A stretch of 64,000 nt of DNA from Candidatus Methanocrinis natronophilus (GTDB lineage Archaea > Halobacteriota > Methanosarcinia > Methanotrichales > Methanotrichaceae), in contig JARFPK010000009.1 of NCBI GenBank assembly GCA_029167045.1, forward strand, positions 1-64,000, read 5' to 3'. Positions 43,574-51,940 of the stretch are shown here, in pieces. Made by a program: the position numbers and the translations under genes. The first letter of the stretch is position 1. Each line of letters begins with the position of its first letter. Under the pieces are notes generated by a model. That model searched no databases. It was not told the origin of the DNA and saw only the letters and a list, made by a program, of their open reading frames with translations.

Positions 43574-44985
43574 CTCATAACGCCCTCTCTTATGTCCCCT
43601 TTCATCTCCTCTTTAGGCGGCATCAGGTTTGCGAAGGCCCGGCTGACGACCTCGCTCAGGGCCGGGTGGATCACCAGGGATCGCCAGACCGGCCCGCTGT
43701 CGCGGTCGCCGGCGTTCATCAGGTAGACGACCTGCTGGACGAGCTCCGCCGCCCCGGTCCCGGCGATGGAGCAGCCGAGGATGCGGCCGTCGCGTGCGTT
43801 GACGACGACCTTCACCAGGCTCTCCTCCTCGGCCATGGCGTACCCCTTGGTGACGTCGCCGTACTCGGCCCTCCCCACCAGCACTTTATATCCTGCCGCC
43901 TTCGCCTCCGCCTCCGTCATCCCCACCGACCCCACCTGGGGGCAGGTGAAGACGGCGTGAGGGACGGCGTGGTAGTCCATCTCCCGGCCGGTGGAGCCGA
44001 AGGCGTTGTCCCAGGCGACCCTCGCCTCGCGGTTGGCTGTGTGCCTGAACATATGCTTTCCGATGGCGTCGCCGAAGGCCCAGATCCCCTCCCGGCTCGT
44101 CTCCATCCGGTCGTTGACCACGATCCAGCCGGAGCGGTCGACATCGACCCCCGTCTTCTCAGGCTTGAGGATGTCGGAGTTGGGTCTCCTCCCCAGGGCG
44201 ACCATCACCTCCTCGGCGGCGAACTCTCCTACGGCGTCGGCGGCGAGGTCGAGAGCGGAGACGACCTTTCGTCCCCTCTTCACCTCCACCTTCACCGCCT
44301 CGTGTCCGGTCCTGACGTCTACGTATCTGGAGAGGCGCCTTCTCACGATCCCGCAGATCTCGGGGTCCTCGTCCTTGAGGAGCATCCGGTTTCTGCCGAG
44401 GATCGTCACATCCGTACCCAGGGCGGAGAAGAAGTGGCCGTACTCGCAGGCCATGTAGCCGCCGCCGAGGATGATGAGGCTCTCGGGGAGGCGCTCCATA
44501 GAGAGGACGGAGACGTTGTCGATGTACCCCTCTTCCACCAGCCCCGGTATCGGCGGGACGAGCGGCCTCGACCCCGAGGCTATGAAGATCTTCGGAGCGG
44601 TGATCGTCTCTTCCCCGATCTTGATAAGAAGGTCGCCGACGAACTCCCCCCAGCCCCGGTACCAGTCGAGGTGCTCGTTTTTGGAGGCCGACCTCTCCAT
44701 GCCGCGTCTACCCTCATCGACGATCGCCCGCATCCGCCCCATGATCAGGTCGAAGTCGATCCCCTCGATCCGGGCCTCGACGCCGACGGCCCGGGCCGCC
44801 TCCAGGGACCGGACGACGTCTGCGGGATATAAGAGGACCTTGGAGGGGATGCAGCCGTTGTTGAGGCACGTCCCACCCATGGGTCCGTGGTCCACCAGGG
44901 CGACCTTCATCCCCGCCCTCGTCCCCCGGGAGACGCCGATCATCCCGGCGCCGGAGCCGACGACTATCAGATCGTACTCTTTCAT
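43570..44985 (-). CDS. FAD-dependent pyridine nucleotide-disulfide oxidoreductase
   Basis: 471 aa. The dinucleotide site is LIVVGSGAGMIG, the redox-active disulfide is GGTCLNNGCIPSK (C-x4-C), the NAD(P)H site is LIILGGGYMACEYG, and FAD binding ends with IWAFGDAI. The C-terminal dimerisation domain has VIHPALSEVV, containing the His-Pro and Glu of the catalytic pair. The family includes dihydrolipoamide dehydrogenase and mercuric reductase; no lipoyl-enzyme genes lie nearby, so the substrate is open, with a metal or low-molecular-weight disulfide being possible given the copper pump next door. The first motif is GSGAGMIG, slightly unlike the common GxGxxG. Confidence 0.85.
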   Translation of the reverse strand: MKEYDLIVVGSGAGMIGVSRGTRAGMKVALVDHGPMGGTCLNNGCIPSKVLLYPADVVRSLEAARAVGVEARIEGIDFDLIMGRMRAIVDEGRRGMERSASKNEHLDWYRGWGEFVGDLLIKIGEETITAPKIFIASGSRPLVPPIPGLVEEGYIDNVSVLSMERLPESLIILGGGYMACEYGHFFSALGTDVTILGRNRMLLKDEDPEICGIVRRRLSRYVDVRTGHEAVKVEVKRGRKVVSALDLAADAVGEFAAEEVMVALGRRPNSDILKPEKTGVDVDRSGWIVVNDRMETSREGIWAFGDAIGKHMFRHTANREARVAWDNAFGSTGREMDYHAVPHAVFTCPQVGSVGMTEAEAKAAGYKVLVGRAEYGDVTKGYAMAEEESLVKVVVNARDGRILGCSIAGTGAAELVQQVVYLMNAGDRDSGPVWRSLVIHPALSEVVSRAFANLMPPKEEMKGDIREGVMR

Positions 44986-45037
44986 CCGCTCGCCACCTTT
45001 TCTTCCGTAGTCTGATCCGTCTATCCAGTTCTGGACC

Positions 45038-45184
45038 TCATCCTTTCAGATACCTCTCCGGCTCCTTCTCGAAGGCCCTCTTGCAGCCGGGGGCGCAGAA
45101 GTAGTAGACGGTCCCTTTGTACTCTGTCTTGAACTTAGCCGTCTTCTCGTCGACGGTCATATTGCATACCAGATCTGTAGCCAA
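45038..45184 (-). CDS. YHS-domain protein (48 aa)
   Basis: A 48-aa frame from a TTG: ATDLVCNMTVDEKTAKFKTE, then YKGTVYYFCAPGCKRAFEKE and PERYLKG. The pattern C-x-M-x-V, Y-F-C-x2-G-C-x3-F-x3-P-x-Y-L is the YHS/TRASH-like metal-binding domain, with Cys at 7, 30 and 34 as candidate ligands. AGGTGAATAT precedes the start. It lies 46 bases downstream of the copper ATPase on the same strand; in many genomes such proteins serve as copper or metal sensors or chaperones to CopA. Too short for most gene finders. Confidence 0.8.
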   Translation of the reverse strand: MATDLVCNMTVDEKTAKFKTEYKGTVYYFCAPGCKRAFEKEPERYLKG

Positions 45185-45230
45185 AATATTCACCTCTCAG
45201 CGACCTCGAACTATCTCTGGCTTAAAATAT

Positions 45231-47720
45231 TCAACCTCGAGCCACCCTCTTGGAAGGGGGGACGTACCCCTTCAGGAGGAGGGAGAGGCTCACCACCGTC
45301 ACGGAGCTGGCGACCATGGCGAGGGCCGCAAACTCCGGCCTGAAGGCTATACCGAAGCTCGGGTATAAGATCCCGGCAGCCACCGGGATGAGGGCACTGT
45401 TGTAGGCGAAGGCCCAGAAGAGGTTCAGCTTCACCCTGCCGATCACCTTCCGGCTCAGCTCTATCGCCGCCACCGTGTCCATCAGGTCGTCCCGGATTAG
45501 GACGATCTCGCCGCTCTCGATCGCCACATCCGTCCCGCTCCCGATGGCGATCCCCACGTCGGCCTGGGCGAGGGCGGGGGCGTCGTTGATCCCGTCCCCC
45601 ACGAAGGCTACGACCTTGCCCTCCTCCTGGAGCCTCTTTATCTCATGGGCCTTATCCGATGGCAGGACCTCGGCGAGAACTCTCTCTATCCCGATCTCTT
45701 CCGCCACGATCCCCGCGTTCCTGGGATTGTCGCCGGTGATCATCATCACCTCAAAGCCCATCCTCTTCAGCCTGCCGACCGCTTCTATCGAGTTCTCTTT
45801 GAGGGCGTCGGCGACCCCTATGACCCCGACGAGCCGTCCCGAGGAGGCTACGAGGAGGGAGGTCTTCCCTTCCTCCTCGATCCTGAGGGCGGCTCCGTCG
45901 ATCTCCTCGGGGATGTCGATCCCCATCCCCCGCAGTAGGATCCTGTTTCCGACGGCTGCGTCGGTCCCATCGACCCTGCCGACGACCCCCTTGCCTCCAA
46001 AGGCCTCAAAGGAGGCGGCCTGGGGGATGGGGACCCCCTCGGAGTTCGCCCTCCCCACCACCGCCTCGGCGATGGGGTGCTCTGACATCCCCTCGATCCC
46101 GGCGGCGATCCGGAGCAGCTCCCTCTCTTCGATCCCAAAGGGCAAGAGGTCGGTCACCTGGGGCCTTCCCACGGTGAGGGTCCCGGTCTTGTCGAAGACG
46201 ACGGAGTCGATCTTCTCGCAGGCCTCCAGCGCCTCGCCCCTCTTCACCAGAACCCCCAGCTCCGCCGCCCGGCCGAGGCCGACGGTGATGGCGGTGGGGC
46301 TCGCCAGGCCCAGGGCGCAGGGGCAGGCGATCACCAGGACCGATATGGTGGTGGTGAGGGCGAAGAGGAGGGGATCTCCGGGGACGAGGTCGGCCAGAAC
46401 GAACCGCCAGAGGAGGAAGGTGGCCGCCGCCGCCGCCAGGACCGCGGGGATGAAGAAGGTGACGGCTCTATCCGCCACCCTCTGGATCGAGGGCTTCGAC
46501 CCTTGAGCCTCCTCCACCAGGGATACGATCTGGGCGAGGGCCGTCTCCCGTCCCACCTTCGAAGCCTCAAACCTGATGGCGCCGTTCTTGTTGAGGGTTC
46601 CCCCGACGACGGCGTCCCCCTCCATCTTGAAGACGGGGACCGGCTCGCCTGTTATCATCGACTCGTCGACGTAGCTCTCGCCGTCCAGGACGACCCCGTC
46701 GGCGGGGATCTTCTCTCCCGGCCGGACGAGGATCACGTCCCCGGCGAGGAGGTCGGCGGCCGCCACCTCCATCTCCCGGCCGTCCCGCAGGACGGTGGCG
46801 GTCTTCGGCTGCAGCCCCATCAGCTTCTTTATCGCCTCCGAGGTCCTTCCCTTCGCCTTCGTCTCCAGGTACCTTCCCAGGGTGAGGAAGGCGGCGAGGA
46901 AGACGGCGGTCTCGTAGTAGATGAACTCGGGGGTGAGGAGGACGCCGAAGGTCCCCATGAGGCTCGATATGAAGGCGACCCCCATCCCCATGGAGTACAT
47001 GACGTCCATCGTCAGGGTGCGGTGGCGGAGGGCCAAAAGCCCCGCCGAGAAGATCGGCCGGCTGAGGTAGACGAAGACGGGACCGGAGATGATGAGCATA
47101 AGGATCGGCATCGGTACCGGGGTATGGAGGTGGGCCATATCCAGGAGCATCAGGAAGGACCCGACGAAAAAACCGATCAGGATCTTCCGCCTCTCGGCCA
47201 GGAGGCGCCTCTCCATCTCCTCCTTTTCTTCCATCTCGCTCTCTTCGGTCTCCTCTCCCGCCACCCCTCGATACTCGTAGCCCGCCTCCTCGATGGCAGC
47301 CCTCATATCGGCGACGGTGGCGGCCTTAGGGTTGTAGGCGACCCGGACCCTCTCGGCGGCGAGGTTGACGCTGACCTCCAATACCCCCTCCACCCCCAGG
47401 AGAGCCTCCTCCACCGAGGAGACGCAGGAGGCGCAGCTCATCCCCCCTACCTTCAGAACGACGGGCTCGGTGACGACGGAGTAACCCGCCTCCTCCACCG
47501 CCCTCACCAGGTCGGCGAGGTTCGCCCTGGAAGAGTCGAGGTCGACGGAGGCGGTCTCTCTCCCCAGGTTCACCCTCGCCCCCGAGACCCCCTCCACCCC
47601 GCCGAGCGCCTCTTCGACAGCGGAGGCGCAGGAGGCGCAGCTCATCCCTGATATCTTCAGGTCGGCCCTCTTATGATCAGATATCCTCTGATCTGGGCTC
47701 TTCTGATCCCCTTCCGCCAA
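45231..47720 (-). CDS. copA: Copper-translocating P1B-type ATPase CopA
   Basis: 829 aa. Two N-terminal HMA domains carry GMSCASCAS and GMSCASCVS (C-x2-C Cu+ sites). Then come the transmembrane helices, the TGEP phosphatase loop, the ion-path motif ACPCALGLA, phosphorylation site DKTGTLT, the HP motif in [12 protein letters not shown], the P-domain TGDNPRNAG and [20 protein letters not shown], and [13 protein letters not shown]. The CPC with two HMA domains and N-x-A-L-x-P in the seventh helix fit export of Cu+ (P1B-1). The protein is intact and full length. It probably works with the YHS protein immediately downstream. Confidence 0.93.
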   Translation of the reverse strand: MAEGDQKSPDQRISDHKRADLKISGMSCASCASAVEEALGGVEGVSGARVNLGRETASVDLDSSRANLADLVRAVEEAGYSVVTEPVVLKVGGMSCASCVSSVEEALLGVEGVLEVSVNLAAERVRVAYNPKAATVADMRAAIEEAGYEYRGVAGEETEESEMEEKEEMERRLLAERRKILIGFFVGSFLMLLDMAHLHTPVPMPILMLIISGPVFVYLSRPIFSAGLLALRHRTLTMDVMYSMGMGVAFISSLMGTFGVLLTPEFIYYETAVFLAAFLTLGRYLETKAKGRTSEAIKKLMGLQPKTATVLRDGREMEVAAADLLAGDVILVRPGEKIPADGVVLDGESYVDESMITGEPVPVFKMEGDAVVGGTLNKNGAIRFEASKVGRETALAQIVSLVEEAQGSKPSIQRVADRAVTFFIPAVLAAAAATFLLWRFVLADLVPGDPLLFALTTTISVLVIACPCALGLASPTAITVGLGRAAELGVLVKRGEALEACEKIDSVVFDKTGTLTVGRPQVTDLLPFGIEERELLRIAAGIEGMSEHPIAEAVVGRANSEGVPIPQAASFEAFGGKGVVGRVDGTDAAVGNRILLRGMGIDIPEEIDGAALRIEEEGKTSLLVASSGRLVGVIGVADALKENSIEAVGRLKRMGFEVMMITGDNPRNAGIVAEEIGIERVLAEVLPSDKAHEIKRLQEEGKVVAFVGDGINDAPALAQADVGIAIGSGTDVAIESGEIVLIRDDLMDTVAAIELSRKVIGRVKLNLFWAFAYNSALIPVAAGILYPSFGIAFRPEFAALAMVASSVTVVSLSLLLKGYVPPSKRVARG

Positions 47721-47759
47721 AGTACTCCTCCATCCACCGGAATCTACCTAATCCCACCT

Positions 47760-48278
47760 TCAGATGAAACGCTCGAACCGTTCAGCTTTCGCCTTGCATA
47801 TGGGACAGACCCCCGGTGGGTCATCTCTTGCGGCCAGGTATCCGCAGACTTTGCACCTCCAGACCGGATATGTCAGCGAAGAGAGGGATTCGCCGGCGGG
47901 GGCGGAGAAGCCCTTCACCGTCTTCTCCCTCTCATCCGGGGATGGCCGCCTCTCGGGGACCGGCGAAAGATCCCGCTCTCCGGATAATACTTCGTCGGAG
48001 ACGTAGAGGGCGCAGTAGCAGGCTGCATAATCGTTCAGGTCCTGGTCCCTATAGTCGCAGGGGCAGATTATGTCCAGGTCGTCGTCTCTCTCCCCGGAGG
48101 CGAGCCTGCATGGACAGGAATGGTACCCGTAACGCCCCTCGTTCAGCAGAAGCCCCCGCACCAGGTTTCTTGTGAAGCCGATGTCGGGGTTGAGGTGATA
48201 GCCCATCTCCTCCGCCTCGTCCCCCAGCTGCTGGCGGAGGACCTCGACCTCCTCGGGGGAGGGTTCAATATCGGTCAT
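47760..48278 (-). CDS. Ferredoxin:thioredoxin reductase beta-type with rubredoxin domain
   Basis: About 172 aa. Residues 1-95 form an FTR catalytic domain: [20 protein letters not shown] and ACYCALYVS, the CPC-x-CPC-x-C-x-C arrangement for a 4Fe-4S cluster next to an active disulfide (the last motif is CYC where many have CHC). The C-terminal 40 residues are a rubredoxin-like zinc or iron site, [10 protein letters not shown] and [13 protein letters not shown]. The start is placed at the Met of TDIEPSPEE, which overlaps the end of the glutaredoxin gene by four bases. It probably reduces the glutaredoxin with electrons from ferredoxin. Confidence 0.85.
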   Translation of the reverse strand: MTDIEPSPEEVEVLRQQLGDEAEEMGYHLNPDIGFTRNLVRGLLLNEGRYGYHSCPCRLASGERDDDLDIICPCDYRDQDLNDYAACYCALYVSDEVLSGERDLSPVPERRPSPDEREKTVKGFSAPAGESLSSLTYPVWRCKVCGYLAARDDPPGVCPICKAKAERFERFI

Positions 48279-48556
48279 AGCCTCAGAGCCTCCTTTATCT
48301 CCTTCTCCTTGAAGCCTATGATGCACTTCCCGTCGTCGATGACGGTGGTGGGGAAGGTGGCCTTGGGGTTGTGCTGCTTCAACTCGTCCAGGGCGCTCTT
48401 CCGATCCTCCCCCTTCAGGAGATCGACGTAGACGTAGCTGTACTCCACTCCCAGGTCTGCGAGGAGCTTCTTGGTCTTATTGCACCAGACACAGGTGCTG
48501 AGGGCATAGAGGGTTATTTTTCCCCTGTCTTCTCCACCGACGCGTTCAAGTACCAT
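48275..48556 (-). CDS. Glutaredoxin/NrdH-like redox protein
   Basis: 93 aa thioredoxin-fold protein with active site CVWC in [20 protein letters not shown], followed by the cis-Pro strand [20 protein letters not shown]. The family (NrdH-like) supplies electrons to ribonucleotide reductase or other disulfide proteins. The stop overlaps the start of the FTR-type gene by four bases, so the two make an obvious pair: reductase and carrier. Methanogens use such a ferredoxin-driven disulfide relay in place of NADPH-thioredoxin reductase. Confidence 0.85.
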   Translation of the reverse strand: MVLERVGGEDRGKITLYALSTCVWCNKTKKLLADLGVEYSYVYVDLLKGEDRKSALDELKQHNPKATFPTTVIDDGKCIIGFKEKEIKEALRL

Positions 48557-48700
48557 ATTCTTACACCATCCTTGCGTATCTGCCGATCATCTAAAGCGTT
48601 TATACAATTAATAAGTTGTTACAGCGATCCTACCTGGATAAAGGATTTTGGATGGGGTGACCGATGTTCTTATCACCCATCAGAGGCCAAAGATATTTTC

Positions 48701-49438
48701 ATGACTGATGAAGTTCAGGTCAGAGCTGAAACGCCCCAGTCCGAGAACCCCGTAGTCATCGAGGGGTTCCCAGGGATCGGGCTGATCGGAAATATCGCGA
48801 GCCAGTACGTCATCAACAAGCTGGAGATGGACTACCTCGGCGCCATCGATTCGAGGTTCTTTCCGCCGATGTCGGTCCTGGTGGGCGGCCTGGCCCATAT
48901 GCCGGTGAGGATATACGAGAAATCAGAGCTGGGGGTGGTGGTGGTCAGCTCCGACATCCCCGTCCATCCCGCTGCCTCCTACGACCTCGCCCGGGGGATG
49001 GTATCCTGGGCGGAGTCGATCGGGGCGACGGAGATGGTCTGTCTTGCGGGGATTACGGTGATGGGCGAGGAGCAGCGGGTCTTCGGAGCCGCCACCACCG
49101 GGGAGATGCTCAATAAGATAAAAGATAAGGTAGAAGTATTCGAGTTCGGGACGATATCGGGGATATCCGGATCGGTGATGAACCAGTGTCTCCTCCGGAA
49201 GATGCCAGCGATATGCCTCTTGGGGGAGACCCACAGCATGGCCCCTGACCCGCGAGCTGCCGTCGTCACCATCAAGATGCTCAACAACCTCTACAGCCTC
49301 AACGTCGATACGACGGAGCTAGAGGAGAGGGCGGATGAGATCGAGTTTCAGATGCAGAAGCTCGCAGAGCAGGTCCAGAGCTCCTCCGTCGAGGAGGTCG
49401 CTGGGAGAAAAGAGCTGCAGTTTCCCATGTACGGGTGA
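48701..49438 (+). CDS. PAC2-family proteasome assembly chaperone-like protein
   Basis: 245 aa. The signature GFPGIGLIGNIASQYVINKL and the later GITVMGEE, GISGSVMNQCLL and LGETHSM are those of the archaeal PAC2 (COG2047/DUF75) family, distant relatives of eukaryotic proteasome assembly chaperones. It ends with a coiled coil (ELEERADEIEFQMQKLAEQV). Whether it acts on the proteasome in archaea is not proven. The ATG at 48701 is chosen; homologous sequence begins there. Its stop overlaps the DUF473 gene by four bases. Confidence 0.85.
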   Translation: MTDEVQVRAETPQSENPVVIEGFPGIGLIGNIASQYVINKLEMDYLGAIDSRFFPPMSVLVGGLAHMPVRIYEKSELGVVVVSSDIPVHPAASYDLARGMVSWAESIGATEMVCLAGITVMGEEQRVFGAATTGEMLNKIKDKVEVFEFGTISGISGSVMNQCLLRKMPAICLLGETHSMAPDPRAAVVTIKMLNNLYSLNVDTTELEERADEIEFQMQKLAEQVQSSSVEEVAGRKELQFPMYG

Positions 49439-49833
49439 TGATGATGGAATGCGTTGCACTTACAGGGATATCCAGACAGGTGATCAGGGAGCTATTGGCC
49501 AACGGTATCAGGACCCTGGAGATCAGAAGCCCCAACAACTTCATCGCCCTCCTCCACTCAGGCCCCGGAGACGTTATATTCCTGACGGAGGCGAGCGGCC
49601 CCGACGTCGTCAACGGTACGGGAGGGTTACTGGCGAGGATCCGGGAGATCCAGATGGTGACCCACAAAGTCGTCCAGGCGGGGGCCGACTTCTACGAGGA
49701 GAGGGAGGCCCAGGCGGCGAGGGTCCAGCTCGCCACTGTAGGCCATGGCCGGGTGAGGGGCGCTAGGGGGTTCAAGCTCGGATCGCCGACGGTTCTGGAG
49801 GTAGACGCCGTCTGCTATTATGACGCAGGTTGA
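49435..49833 (+). CDS. DUF473 family protein
   Basis: 132 aa methanogen-typical protein (COG3432-like context): MECVALTGISRQVIRELLAN, NNFIALLHSGPGDVIFLTEA and HKVVQAGADFYEEREAQAAR. No catalytic residues are obvious. The start lies in a run of ATGATG, so it could be any of three in-frame Mets. Being coupled to the PAC2 gene by a four-base overlap suggests a shared role, perhaps protein quality control, but that is inference. Confidence 0.75.
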   Translation: MMMMECVALTGISRQVIRELLANGIRTLEIRSPNNFIALLHSGPGDVIFLTEASGPDVVNGTGGLLARIREIQMVTHKVVQAGADFYEEREAQAARVQLATVGHGRVRGARGFKLGSPTVLEVDAVCYYDAG

Positions 49834-50154
49834 GCCCGGTGGATTCCAGGAGATTTTTTTATCTCCGGGGAGCGGAGAGGGCGCAGCGGGAAGACCACAC
49901 CCTTCAGGGTTGGGATGAAAGCGGAGCCCTCCCCCATTTTTAGCCGATAACTATAAGTCTAGTCAAACTGACGGCGGCGGGTGGTGCTCTTTGATTCGGT
50001 TGATATTTCGTTTTGAGTTCTTAGAAGCGCTGCACGATATCGTTTTTAAATCTGAGATCGACTAAAAGAGATAACCAGCAAGTACGTATCGGTATCGTTT
50101 CTCCTCGGATATATCAAACAAATTTAGGCGCACACCAAAGCCCTGGGCCTGAGA
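49834..50154. other. Intergenic region with a structured segment
   Basis: The first 100 bases hold an AGGAGATTTTTTTATCTCC inverted repeat (49849-49868) and a G-rich then C-rich segment that can fold (see the ncRNA entry). The remainder (49950-50154) is AT-rich with no open frame or box I can assign. It separates a plus-strand gene pair from the minus-strand superoperon. Confidence 0.35.
49870..49945 (+). ncRNA. Possible structured RNA or IS605-type end relic
   Basis: GGAGAGGGC near the left and GCCCTCCCC near the right can pair with one mismatch, enclosing ACACCCTTCAGGGTTGGG, a hairpin of the TTCA-loop type seen at IS200/IS605 ends in this window. A T-rich box lies just upstream (49853-49862) and CCCCCATTTTTAG follows. 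Either a small RNA with promoter and terminator, or the residual right end (guide-RNA part) of a lost TnpB element. Neither is proven. Confidence 0.25.
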
Positions 50155-50337
50155 TTAAACCGGCTCCAGGATCGCCCTCTGGGCCGAGATGCTCACCTCG
50201 ATGATCCTGCCTTTCGCCTCCTTCGTCCTCCCGATGATATCCTCCATCAGGATCTTCTCGCCACTCGCCGATAAGGCGACGACCCCCTCCATTAGGATCT
50301 TCTCGTCGCCCTTCATGTATACCTCAAGCTCGCACAT
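50155..50337 (-). CDS. CooT-family small protein
   Basis: 60 aa beginning MCELEVYMKGDEKILMEGVV and continuing GEKILMEDIIGRTKEAKGRI. The start MCE with Cys2 is the hallmark of CooT, a small dimeric protein that binds nickel through Cys2 in carbon monoxide dehydrogenase maturation. The ATG at 50337 is chosen because GAGG precedes it by a few bases and the Cys must be at position 2. In methanogens CO dehydrogenase/acetyl-CoA synthase is central, so a role in nickel handling is reasonable. It stands alone. Confidence 0.75.
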   Translation of the reverse strand: MCELEVYMKGDEKILMEGVVALSASGEKILMEDIIGRTKEAKGRIIEVSISAQRAILEPV

Positions 50338-50381
50338 ATTGATCGCCTCAAAAATACTCATTGACAAATATAAGTAGCAGG

Positions 50382-50456
50382 CGGACCCGGTGGGATTCGA
50401 ACCCACGACCCCCGGGTTAGAAGCCCGGTGCTATATCCTGGCTAAGCCACGGGCCC
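50382..50456 (-). tRNA. tRNA-Arg (anticodon TCT)
   Basis: On the minus strand: acceptor GGGCCCG with CGGGTCC, D arm GGCTTAGCC-AGGATATAGC, anticodon stem CCGGG/CCCGG with loop CTTCTAA giving anticodon TCT, T arm GTGGG-TTCGAAT-CCCAC, discriminator G. No intron. CCA is not encoded. Reads AGA/AGG, used heavily in this genome. Confidence 0.92.
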
Positions 50457-50501
50457 GCTACATGACCTAAATCTTGACGGTGACCGGATCTTTTGCCACC
50501 C

Positions 50502-50864
50502 TCAGGCAGCCTCGGGGACCCTCTGTCCCAGGGAGGTCTTCAGCTGATCCTGGAGCTGTCCGAACCGCTTCTGGATACGCTCCTCCTGCTTTGCGAGGGT
50601 CTTGAGCCGCAGGTCCAAAACCTCCTTCTTGTCCTTGAACTCTTCGATCAGCTTCGCCCGATCGGCCTTGAAGAGTACCTCGCCGACGCTCTTATAAATA
50701 ACCGCATCCTCAGAGCTCGCCTCCAGCTCCTTTACCGCCGACTCCGTCTCTCTGATGATCATCTCTATCTGGCTCTTCTGGCCCAGGAGAGCCTGGGCCT
50801 GCTGCTGGAGCTGCTGGAGCTGTGCTATCTGGTTCTGTACCTGGGGTGGCAATTCGGTGCTCAT
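50502..50864 (-). CDS. pfdB: Prefoldin subunit beta
   Basis: 120 aa. Two long helices (QVQNQIAQLQQLQQQAQALL and KLIEEFKDKKEVLDLRLKTL) flank a beta hairpin with ASSEDAVIYKSVGEVLFKAD, the standard beta-type prefoldin. It forms a hexamer with alpha subunits that hands unfolded proteins to the thermosome. The Met before STELPPQ is the likely start; the start overlaps the Pcc1 gene by four bases, an arrangement common in euryarchaea. Confidence 0.9.
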   Translation of the reverse strand: MSTELPPQVQNQIAQLQQLQQQAQALLGQKSQIEMIIRETESAVKELEASSEDAVIYKSVGEVLFKADRAKLIEEFKDKKEVLDLRLKTLAKQEERIQKRFGQLQDQLKTSLGQRVPEAA

Positions 50865-51088
50865 ACCTTCACCATCTTTAACGCTATATCGATCAATCTG
50901 ATCCACGTGTTCAGGGCCGCTCTGAAGGAGACGAGGTCCTCGCCCTGTATCCTGAGGAGGAGCCCCCCATCGCAGGGCTCAAGGGCGATCTCGCTCCTCT
51001 GGACGGGGTCTTCCGCCTCCGGTCCGAGGGCAGCCAAGACCCTTTCGGGGTCCTCCATCTCGAAGATGATCTCTGCGCGACCTTTCAT
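50861..51088 (-). CDS. KEOPS complex subunit Pcc1
   Basis: 75 aa matching the Pcc1 fold: AEIIFEMEDPERVLAALGPE, then LLLRIQGEDLVSFRAALNTW and IRLIDIALKMV. Pcc1 dimerises and holds Kae1 in KEOPS, which makes threonylcarbamoyl-adenosine at position 37 of ANN-decoding tRNAs. The gene joins the Brix and prefoldin beta genes tightly on both sides. Length is the family norm. Confidence 0.85.
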   Translation of the reverse strand: MKGRAEIIFEMEDPERVLAALGPEAEDPVQRSEIALEPCDGGLLLRIQGEDLVSFRAALNTWIRLIDIALKMVKV

Positions 51089-51517
51089 TTATTCAGCCCT
51101 AAATATCCGGCCGGATGTATTGAGCCTCAGGACGAGATCTCCGCCATCGAAGAGCTCGATCTTCTGGCCGCCGACCCTGACCTGTCTACCGGCCTCGCTG
51201 CCGGGGGCGTATTCGATCCCGAAGAACTCCGCTACATCGCGGGCCTCATCTCCTTCCCCCACCACCACCGGCCTATCGATCCTCCTCTTCCCCTCCCCCT
51301 CGAAGGAGACCGAAAAGCGGAGGACCTCCTCCCCACCTCCATCCCTCCTGGAGAGGCCAGAGGGGTTGCCGTGGTCCTCGACGACGACGATCCAGACGAC
51401 ATCACCGCCGAGGCCGGACTTCCCCCGGGTCGTATAGGTGACGCCGAGGTAGTTTGCAAGGGTCCTCGCGATCCTCCTCGTCCGGGGCGAGGGCTTCCTC
51501 GAGGTGGTGAACCGCAT
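51089..51517 (-). CDS. Brix-domain rRNA-processing protein
   Basis: About 142 aa. RFTTSRKPSPRTRRIARTLA is the archaeal Brix (Imp4-like) start, T-(S/T)-R-x-P-S-x-R-T-R. Later segments GGDVVWIVVVEDHGNPSGL and FGIEYAPGSEAG complete the domain. Archaeal members are thought to help rRNA folding in ribosome assembly. The ATG at 51517 overlaps the RpoP stop (TGATG), so the upstream codons of a longer frame are not used. Confidence 0.8.
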   Translation of the reverse strand: MRFTTSRKPSPRTRRIARTLANYLGVTYTTRGKSGLGGDVVWIVVVEDHGNPSGLSRRDGGGEEVLRFSVSFEGEGKRRIDRPVVVGEGDEARDVAEFFGIEYAPGSEAGRQVRVGGQKIELFDGGDLVLRLNTSGRIFRAE

Positions 51518-51654
51518 CAGACCGCTTTCATCCTCTTGACGGTGGTGGGCCTCTCCTTCATGAGGATCCGATGGCCGCAGTAGGGACACCTGATGCCGCT
51601 GTACTCGTAGTCAACCTCGACGGTCTTCTTGCATCTGGTGCACCTGTAGGCCAA
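51517..51654 (-). CDS. rpoP: RNA polymerase subunit P (Rpb12-like)
   Basis: 45 aa from a [23 protein letters not shown], then [20 protein letters not shown]. The zinc site C-x2-C-x(n)-C-P-Y-C-G-H-R-I is exactly that of RpoP/Rpb12, which bridges Rpb2- and Rpb3-like subunits in RNA polymerase assembly. It sits two bases from the L37Ae stop and overlaps the Brix gene start, its normal neighbourhood in euryarchaea. Below the size cut-off of many gene finders. Confidence 0.9.
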   Translation of the reverse strand: MAYRCTRCKKTVEVDYEYSGIRCPYCGHRILMKERPTTVKRMKAV

Positions 51655-51655
51655 T

Positions 51656-51937
51656 TTATTCCGCCCCCGATGCCCTCTTGACGGACCGGGCCACCGACTG
51701 TCCTACGGAGGTGACGGGTATGTAGGTGCCTCCGGCGAAGGTGTGATCGCACTTGGTGCATCTCCAGATCCCGGTCCCCTCTCTTTTCACCTGGATCCGG
51801 CCGCATATGGGACAGTCGTACCTCTTCCTGCTCCTCTCCTCGATATCGGCGACCAGCTTTCGGATCTTTCTTCCGTACCTCGGTCCGAACCTTCCGGCGG
51901 ACCTGGTCTTCCTGCCCTTCTTGAACTTCTTGACCAT
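51656..51937 (-). CDS. rpl37ae: 50S ribosomal protein L37Ae
   Basis: 93 aa with basic start [20 protein letters not shown] and zinc ribbon [20 protein letters not shown] and [15 protein letters not shown] (C-x2-C, C-x2-C). All conserved positions are present. The gene is three bases from rrp42 upstream and one base from rpoP downstream. Confidence 0.94.
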   Translation of the reverse strand: MVKKFKKGRKTRSAGRFGPRYGRKIRKLVADIEERSRKRYDCPICGRIQVKREGTGIWRCTKCDHTFAGGTYIPVTSVGQSVARSVKRASGAE

Positions 51938-51940
51938 AAT

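Noticed and set aside
45231-47720. Cadmium or zinc pump instead of copper
   Set aside because: The CPC motif, two C-x2-C HMA domains and the N-x-A-L-x-P motif in a late helix indicate a Cu+ type pump.
47760-48326. Longer N-terminus for the FTR-type protein
   Set aside because: The extra 16 residues overlap the glutaredoxin coding region and do not match the family; the later Met with a four-base overlap fits better.
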